Source: Rodentolepis nana
Lineage: Eukaryota > Platyhelminthes > Cestoda > Cyclophyllidea > Hymenolepididae
Length of the DNA: 11,207 bases
Assembly (NCBI GenBank): GCA_900617975.1
Contig: UZAE01001870.1
Coordinates: forward strand, 1 to 11,207
Direction of reading: 5' to 3'
Below, piece by piece: positions 1 through 8,000 of this stretch. The notes beneath the pieces are model-generated. The model saw only the letters and a list, made by a program, of their open reading frames with translations, did not search any database and was not told the DNA's origin. A program made the translations under genes and the position numbers. Every line of letters starts with the position of its first letter. Position 1 is the first letter of the stretch.

Positions 1-40
1 GCAATCAAGAAACTAGAAATTAAATTCTGAAATTGGTATT

Positions 41-53
41 CCCCTTCGAATAT
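41..53. repeat. Target-site duplication of copy A, left
   Basis: CCCCTTCGAATAT, repeated exactly at 364-376 on the other side of copy A. The match stops at the element boundary on both sides. Confidence 0.82.
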
Positions 54-363
54 TTATTTATTTCAAATGGCAGGTGTTTTGATAGTTACCACTAGCCATT
101 TAGCCTACTTCAGGCTCCACACAGAGGAGGAGGAGGAACATCAAAGTGACAAAAAGTCGAGAGGGGGGACAGAATAATGATTCGCAGATGTGACAGAGAC
201 AGGCAAAAGAGCAGAGAAAAGGTAAGACGAGTACTGTTAAAGTGGTCGAATTTGACATACAGTGGGGTCATGGTAGTTTGAAGTCAGAAGTCAACTTCCG
301 GTTAATAGACTTTTCGCCGTATGAGTATTCGTTACGTTGGAGGTAAGTCTATCGCACACCCCC
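54..363 (-). repeat. SINE-like retroposon copy A, full length
   Basis: About 310 bp, related end to end to copies C and D. Taken in the direction with the A-rich tail last, it lies on the minus strand. It starts GTGTGCGATAGACTTACCTCC (read on the minus strand just inside 363) and ends CCATTTGAAATAAATAA. It is flanked by a perfect 13-base direct repeat CCCCTTCGAATAT at 41-53 and 364-376, the expected target-site duplication. It carries the family's polypyrimidine block (polypurine on the plus strand, about 124-173). Relative to copy C it lacks 12 bases near the 5' end. No open frame of note. Confidence 0.85.
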
Positions 364-376
364 CCCCTTCGAATAT
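364..376. repeat. Target-site duplication of copy A, right
   Basis: CCCCTTCGAATAT, matching 41-53. The left edge merges with a C-run, so the exact first base of the element is uncertain by a few bases. Confidence 0.8.
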
Positions 377-1216
377 AATAAAAACCAAAATGAAACAACA
401 ATTTTGGAATTACTCTCTACCCCTCCTCTCGACACCCGAACGCCACCTTTTCCAACGCGAAAATCTTAAATAGTTTTGCCCTGCCATGAGTAATGGAATT
501 AGATTGGAAGTACCGTATACGAGATGAGGTTTGCGAAGGTTAATTGAATACTTAAAACAGATATTGAACTTTGACAAGTAAATACAACTCTTGCCTCACT
601 GTATTGCAAGACATGAGATGAAATATTTACAAGCACACACATTCCAACTGTCGCCATAAGTGGATAAGATAGCCCATTTAGGTTAGGGATCGATTCGAAG
701 TGTTGAAAATCATTGTAGTGATAAAATTATCTAGCACAATACAAGTTAACACCTCAATTATGCTGCAGACCATGTGAGATTCAAGTTAAGGATCCAGAAA
801 GCAGATCTTGGAGTCTGGCCTTTGGTTTAGAAGTACCATATTAAGGGAGAAAAGCAGACCACATGATGAATCCGAAATCTAGGTTGCAAGAGGCTCTTTG
901 ATTTCTTTTTCCACATCCATTCACCATCTAACCAACCCGAGTTCAGATTCTTGTCCGTGATTAAGCTTAAAAGGTACTTCTGCGGCGATCTTGGTGATAA
1001 TTTGCCCTTGATACTGGAACTAACCTCAAACAAATAAGGTAATTAAAATTAATTAAGGCTACTACTTATGACAACTGTTCAAAGCATGTCCACACGTGAT
1101 GTTGAATTAGCACGAAGCTCACACACTGAATTTTATCAGAGCAAAAGAGACAGCAAAAAGCGTACACACCCGTGTTTCCGTCTGATGAGTCATCATCTTA
1201 TTTTGCACGCATCTAA

Positions 1217-1227
1217 GGGGGGGGGGG
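1217..1227. repeat. G homopolymer run
   Basis: Eleven consecutive G on the plus strand, followed by TGG. A simple repeat in intron 4; its length may be affected by sequencing error. Confidence 0.8.
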
Positions 1228-1339
1228 TGGATGTATGGGTGTGACAGACGCAGTAGTAGTCATAAGAGCGCTTCTTCTAGCTGGACTAAGTGTCCCTAAC
1301 CTAGTCCAAGAAAGCATAGAGAAGTTGACTTAGTTGATA

Positions 1340-1363
1340 TTAATAATAATACTAATAATAATA
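1340..1363. repeat. TAA/AAT microsatellite
   Basis: Imperfect TAA repeat (TAATAATAAT, AC, then TAATAATAATAA) in intron 4. A simple sequence with no evident function. Confidence 0.75.
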
Positions 1364-1677
1364 AGCAATAAACTTGACTTCAGTTATAGGGAAATCTTGA
1401 AATAGGAGAAAGAAAAGCAAAACATTTTAATTACACTGTTGTATACCAAATAGAGGTACATCAATGCTGATAATAGGACCAAAATGCGCCAAATAAAGGG
1501 AAACCAATAGATTGTTCGAGTGCCATACCAAACGTGACCTATGACGAAATTCAACAGCAATTATCTCCCCACCACGATCAAATGAGTAATGAAGAGAGGC
1601 CATTCGAAGCCATCGAACGAAATAATAAAAGGGAATAATGGTGCTTTGTTAAAGCAGAAAAAACAGCAATCACTCAC

Positions 1678-2046
1678 ATTAGGAGGTAGTGACTGTGCGT
1701 AAGCCCGCCTGTCTTCATCACCACAGCAGCTTGGCTCGCCCGCTGTGTAAGCGCCAAGTGAGAACGGATCTTCAGACCACCTAGTTACATGAGTGAATAG
1801 TGGGACGGGTCGACGTTCGGGAGGAACTTGATACATTCCCACAAGGATGTCCATGATTTCAGTAATCACCTCTTCATCTGACCTACCGGTCAGAATTATT
1901 GGAGAGCCACCCCATATGTGACACATCAAGGCACCTTGATGACCAAAGAAGTGCAAGTTGAGTGCATGTAGACGACCGTCAGAACTGTTCAGTTGTGCAG
2001 TGGTGAGGTCCCAAAATATATCTTCTGGACGGAAAATGAGAATTAC
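1678..2046 (-). CDS. Exon 4: C-terminal catalytic half
   Basis: Encodes residues 374-496, phase 0 at both ends. The acceptor is CTTTCCACAG (AG at 2048-2047) and the donor is AAT|GTGAGT (GT at 1677-1676). It opens with VILIF, completing the NKV.L.F motif around the conserved lysine, followed by FWD, then HFFGHQGALMCHIWGG and TRWSEDPFSLGAYTAGEPS. The last corresponds to the W..DP...GSYS motif just before the second FAD-binding motif in polyamine oxidases and LSD1-type enzymes. Reading past the donor gives SDCCFFCF and no FAGE-type motif, so the splice is real and the next exon is missing. Confidence 0.9.
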
Positions 2047-5000
2047 CTGTGGAAAGAGAAGTATCAAATTAATTACATTAAGTTAACTACATAATTAAAG
2101 CTAGATAAATGTGAAGAGCCAGTAGATTGAATACGAAAGACACTATTTAAATTATCAGCTGTTTGTTAAAAATCGCATAATTATTAATTATTCAAAATAA
2201 CTTCCATCCTATTGGCCTGGGAATATGCAATCCAATTCAACTCATACTTTAATAAGCACTGCAACTGATCAAGTGGACTTAGCATAAATGCAGTCTTTCT
2301 GATAGTCATCATTAGCCCTCTAGTTGACTTGGGGCTTCACCGAGGTAAGAAACATCAAAGTCACAACAAGTCGAGAGGGAGGAGGAACAGAGGAATGATT
2401 CACAGACGTAAAAGAGATCGACACAAAGGTAGAGAAAAGTGGTCGAATATGACCTACAGTAGGGTCATATTAAGCAATTTAGAGAAAGATGAGCATAACT
2501 TGACTGGATTTCGAACTCAGGGGAAGACAACAGCAATTTGAAATCGGCAATGCGGATATGTCTTAAATTCCCAATAAAAGTTAATTTAAGCACTAAAAAT
2601 AATCCATTTTTCCCAAACCCCCAAAAGATAAGCGCATGTCCAGATTTCACAAGGATTGTAGTGGATTGCTACGCTAGTAAAGCCTGACCGACTCAGAAAT
2701 CTCCCTAAGTAAAGCCTGACTGACTTAGAAATCTCTATGGCAGATTCTCGCTAGCTAGACTCCCAGAACAAGCTAAGCTATAGCCCAGCTACAGAGGATA
2801 CAGACGTGTAGCACGGAACATTTATTCAGTAGCGGAAAACAGACGTGTAGCAAGGAATACGTTTATTCGATACGGGGAAACAGACGTGTACCACGGAATA
2901 CGTTTATTCGGTGTGTATATTGATAGCGAAGTGTAATGTTGGCAAAGCGATTAGTTATCAGATAACTCTAGCATAATGCGTTTGAACTTTAATAGCTAAA
3001 TATTTCTGAGTAGTATTCTATAGGAGGATTTCTATTTGGTCATTGATGAAGTGTCCCACAGGATCCTCACAAATTGTTGTAATCCAAAGACATTGAAGTA
3101 GTTGAATATAGCCATTTAGATAAATGGCCAGTTGTACTGAAGCAAGTCGCTTGCCAAACCTAAACACCGATTGCATTTAACCAGTTTTACAAACTTACGA
3201 TTAACAAGTGTAATACCGACCCATAAATACTCAAAGCGCTCAATTCAATGCTTGAATGACCTTTGAGAGGTAGAAAGTCAAAGAATTTCACAAAAAAACA
3301 GGAAAGCAAAATACAAGGGGGTATTATAGCACTTATAACTGGTTTGAAATTATCACGACAATGGAGCGGTGATCAAATCAAAATCAATACACATCGATAC
3401 ACAGCCAGTGGTGTGGATGGCCCCAACCGTAATGACACTCCAGAATATCTTTCACACAAATTAACTGTTAACTGAGAGTTGAAGATCTACTCAGGACCCA
3501 AGAAAGACCAGGTTCCACTGTTTACTTACATACATCTCTGGTTAAATAGAATATGCTCTGGACCTGGTCTCATTTTGGACTCTTTCAGCATGGAATGGAT
3601 AGAGTAAAAGAAAAGACAACGCACTTTGTTGTGAGTAGCTGCTCCAGGATGAGGAATTCCCAAATTATCAATCGCTTTGCGTTTCCTCAACGGTAAAGCC
3701 GGCACAAATTGCACGGCACTCTCATGCCTCAGTCCTTTTAGTACGCCTACTGGTAGTGTAACCACACAAAACAGCGCCTCAAAGATGTCCCCAGTCTCCG
3801 TTTCCACTTTCACTGCATCCTCCCTTGTCCAATCCACCCTTCTCACCACTTTCTCCAGTCGAATATCAAGATCTGCAGCCAGGAAATCCGTGAAGGTGGA
3901 GAAACCCGAGAGAATTAATCGATCTTCAGTGCGATACTTAACCCGACTCGGAGAACTCCCTACCTGAGGACGAGTGGCGAGAAAATCGCGTTTGCGCTGG
4001 AGGAACTTGAGACAGGCTTGTCGGTCAGCTATACAGGGAGTATTTGGATCATTGGCTAATCCAGCCACAGCGTCTGCCTCATAGAATTCGCCCAAAGTGA
4101 GTCGAGCGGGCAAGCGGCTGGCTGGGTTGACGTAGGCGATGTATCGGGCAAAGAGTGCGTCGAAAATGCCGCGTTCGCGGTTGGAAAGATCAGGACTGCT
4201 TCGTTGGCCACTTTTGTAGAGAACGTTTACACTCTCGTTCAGGGCTCTGAAAAGAGTTTAACAGAATAAAATAAGTGTAAAACTTAATCATACAGAAATT
4301 GCTATTGTGCGTAAAATGAAGTAAACAATAAATAATGTGGGAACAAATAGAGTTTTAGAAATCCAAATTTCCCCCAATTCTACTTTACTAAAGAAGACAA
4401 AGGCGCACCTCAAAATAGTAAAGACTAGGAGAGGGGTAAAAAAGACATTTCTAATGAGAAGCATCGTATAATACTAATAATCTAGTAAAATAGAAACGAG
4501 AAAATGTACAGAGTATGAATTTTGTAATTTTAGGTGTGATTTATGTAGCTCAATCAGTGCCGTCTTAGTTAAGATGAGATTTTACGGTTGGTCACGAAAG
4601 CGGCAGAGGATGAATAGTCTGGCCCCACCTCATACAAACACGAGGATGATCACTATGGTGAACAAGGAACATGATGAAAAGAGGGCTTTGATGATTTTTG
4701 ATAGAGGTAATTGAGGTTGAGGAGTGGATTCATCCCCCACCCCACACCCTCACCCACCCACCCACCCACCATCTTTCCTCATGAGCTCTAGGAGCTACTA
4801 TAAGGTGCTTTTGCCTAGTAGGGTAAGGGTTATTCAATGCATGCAACAGAAAAGCTACAGGTCTAACACGAAAAAAACTGTATACGCTGAATTGGAAAGC
4901 AAGCAAAATATTTTTGCGGCTGACCATATCGTACATTAAGTGCGCGCGAATGGATACCGAGATCATGACCTATAAGTTTCCAGTCGAGGACCTAAACAGC

Positions 5001-8000
5001 TGCTACAATAGCACACATAACGATCCCAACGCCGAGATTCATCAGGCCCTTGTCACCTAAAGCAGTTTATCACTTACTTTACAAAACGTGAATCGATGTC
5101 TCGATCTAGTGACATCTAATTTAACATGAACACTACGCCACAGACGTACAATGTCTCCTAAGCTCAATATGGGGGTGTTTCCCACCAATCACCTTAGAGC
5201 TGTCCTGATGTGAAATTCACAGTCTTATATCTTTCTCTTCAACAATTAAAGCAATGCGTATTGAGTTAAAAAAAAATAGTACAATAACTTACAATTCGAG
5301 AACGTGGGCCAGACTAATGGGTTTCATGGGATTTGAAGAGACTTCCTTTGAAGTGAGCATGAGAGACTGTAGGAGGCATCGGTCCAGTAGGAAGCTCATT
5401 TCAGCAACTTGTTCCAGGTCAATCTCCTCACCAGTTTGAGGGTCTCGCCACGCAGCAACTTCAGGACACTCCCAACCTCGGTAGGTTCCAAGGGTATCAC
5501 CGGGACAGGTTATACTTTGTACTTTGAGGCGATAAGCCAAAGTAAAAAGTGGTTGGACCTAGAATACAAAAAAACACTATTGCAGATCTGTAAATAGCCC
5601 ATATAAATCAATTACTGCTAAAGTAGTGATTGATCTAATAAAGCCTGAAGAATGCATGAGAGGTGAAGAAAGAACCAAAGATTAATGCTCAGGACTATGC
5701 CAATAAAAATCATTAATCGGGTTGCTGGCATCAGTTAAGGTGTCCTCAGCTATTTAAACCATTTCTCAATAACCATGACTTTTGATAATAATTATGAGAT
5801 ATCTCAGCTTTCTCCTCATATCCGTGGTACTATTAAGGTAGCTAGAACTAAGACGTCTATTGGCTAGCATAACATGCATCAGGAAGTACTTACAGAGAAC
5901 AAGACCTCCGAGAGAGAACACCATGATATATTGTGCCCAATACAGCTTATCTGAGACAAGCAAAGCAAAATAGAGGAAGTTTCAATGGGAGAATCTGTCA
6001 AGTTGTCTGATACTAACAGGATGGATATCACAATACTAATGACGATTAAGAGGATACTATATCTTCAAAACGGAGTGTGCCATAGACTTACCTCCATGTG
6101 GTGCATCCTGGGCAACATATACTCACACATCAAATGTCTATTAACCGGCAGTTAACTTCTGACTTCAAACTACCATCACCTTATTGAATGCCATATTCGA
6201 CCCCTTCACAGTACTCATTTTACCTTTTCTCTGCCTTTGTGTCTGCCTATCTCCTTTACATCTGTGAATCGTTATTCTGCCCCCCCTCTCGACTTTTTGT
6301 CACTTTTATGTTCCTCCTCCTCTCTTTGTGAAGCCCGGAGTTAGCTAAAGAGCTAATGATAACTATCAAAACGCCTGCCATTTGATATATCTTCTAAACT
6401 GGAAATTTCTAAATCCTGGGCCTATACAGAGGAGAAATTTCGGATTTAGAAATCGAAAAAAATCCCAATTGGAACTTTATCAAGTTCAAGAGGGACTCAT
6501 CGCACTGTAGGAGTTATCTTTGCTTAGCACAATAAAATCCTGCAATTTGAAGAAAACTTTGAAACATGACTGTGGAGTATAATGCAAGTAAGGAAACAAG
6601 AACCTAGTTATTATTATGGATATATATTTCGAGTACTTATTTCTCAATAAGCATTTTCGCTTTAACGGTAATAATAAGTGGCTACGAGTACCGCACGTAG
6701 TTGACAAGCTTTGTGAAGAACCAATTCGCATATAAAAGCACACTTAAGCAGAGTTTTATGAGTTGCTTTCATAATATGTCCATTCAATTCATTCTCCAAG
6801 GCTTTATAACCCCCACCTCTCCCACAGCTTTGAATTGTAATATTTACATCTAAAATTTATATTCATGGAAATGTTTTCTCTTCATTTCTTTCAGCAATCT
6901 TACATTTTGCATACGATTTCATGGTTGACAGGATTTTTAGCCAGTAGAAACATGTAGAAATGCAACCCTCCAATTCCTTCAAAATACCCAAGGAGATACG
7001 AGATGACCAAGGCGAAGAGAAGACTAAATTTACTTCACCACTCAACTCAGTTACCAGTTTCTTAACTACTACGGGGTATCATTTCAGAACTTCTGAACTA
7101 GTTTGTTACGTCAATTACATTAGAGCCCACGACAAGACAGCAAATTTTACCTCCTACCACGATAGGAAGGCTAATTAATTCCGCAAATGCGTTAAGGGAT
7201 GGAAATCGATCAGAAGTTGAAGATAAAGTTAAAATACTAAAAGACCATCACTTCACTTAATTGTTTTTTTTTATTTGAAACTCTAAAAACCGGCTTTTGA
7301 GCTTAGTGATACGTTCCTAACTTGGTACATTCATGAAAATTAAAACTTCTTGAGATATTATGGGGAATCACTCTTAATCGCGCTATACAGACTAAAATTG
7401 CTCTACCTTAACATCTCGACATCTAGTGCAAGGAGCCAATTTCCTCCTTACGATCTCGGCTATGCTAAAATTAAATAAGCTGCTTACAATTTTGTAAGAT
7501 TACGAAGCGTGCTCATAAATAAATTAGCATCAATTCATTAAAATGAAGTAAAGGCGAGAGAAATCGGAAACAGATTAGCGCAGAAAAGTAGTTTATGCAT
7601 AATTTTATAAATCCTTCTACAAAAAATTCCATTTTTTAAGATCTCATAACAAGGAGAGGAAATGATAAACAGGAAACATACTTTCAAGTTCCATTACAGT
7701 TGGGGGTATGTTGAAAGGGTCTACGATTACTTCGTCTGAATTTTATCATCTCTGACTTTACTATACTTGATTATATAAAACAAAGATGGAAAAAGCGACT
7801 GCGTAGCCGATTTCCTCTTCACACGCGACAAGATGTGGAAGTCAACGGAATTCACCACCACCACCACCACCACTCAAAAAGTTGTTGGTGCTAAAAGTAA
7901 TCAAAGTGCCCAATTCCCGTTTTCAATGTCATAAGTTGGTGTTGAGCTTACTTTAACCATCTTCAAAAATACGACGCTAATTATGAATGTTAGCTTCATG

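Larger units (their letters stand above)
1..1677 (-). other. Intron 4 of the amine oxidase gene (partial)
   Basis: Non-coding sequence downstream of exon 4. I searched the minus strand by eye for the expected FAD C-terminal motif (FAGE...HGA) and did not find it, so the next exon is outside the window and this intron is at least 1,677 bases long. It contains retroposon copy A (54-363), a run of 11 G at 1217-1227, and a TAA-rich microsatellite. The open frame at 827-1033 on the minus strand has no recognisable family features and I treat it as chance. Confidence 0.75.
2047..3624 (-). other. Intron 3 of the amine oxidase gene
   Basis: 1,578 bases from donor AAA|GTGCGT to acceptor CTTTCCACAG, joining phase 0 to phase 0. 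Contains shortened retroposon copy B, two adjacent tandem-repeat clusters with a near-palindrome between them (2676-2919), and otherwise unremarkable AT-rich sequence (2920-3520). The short open frames on the plus strand at 2329-2541 and 3263-3475 have no family features; the first lies mostly within copy B. Confidence 0.85.

Noticed and set aside
54..363. Family of repeats as a MITE (DNA transposon)
   Set aside because: The ends are not inverted repeats of each other, target duplications vary in length (11-14), and the 3' end is an A-rich tail.
827..1033. Minus-strand open frame of 68 codons in intron 4 as the missing last exon
   Set aside because: It lacks any FAGE or HGA type motif and has no similarity I can recognise to the oxidase C-terminus.
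1170..1205. CTGATGAGTC, like the core of a hammerhead ribozyme
   Set aside because: The required stem II closing strand and the GAAA box do not follow; the next bases are ATCATCTTATTTTG. Only one half of the core is present.
2505..2520. GGATTTCGAACTC, an antisense B-box-like sequence
   Set aside because: One base too long for the consensus, with no A box; it lies outside the copy B homology.
3677..3967. Plus-strand open frame of 96 codons
   Set aside because: It lies opposite exon 3 and is explained by the base composition of the real coding strand.
4543..4610. TAGCTCAATCAGTG, like a tRNA A box
   Set aside because: The only downstream candidate, GGTTGGTCACG, fails as a B box and no cloverleaf forms. 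At most a decayed tRNA-derived trace.
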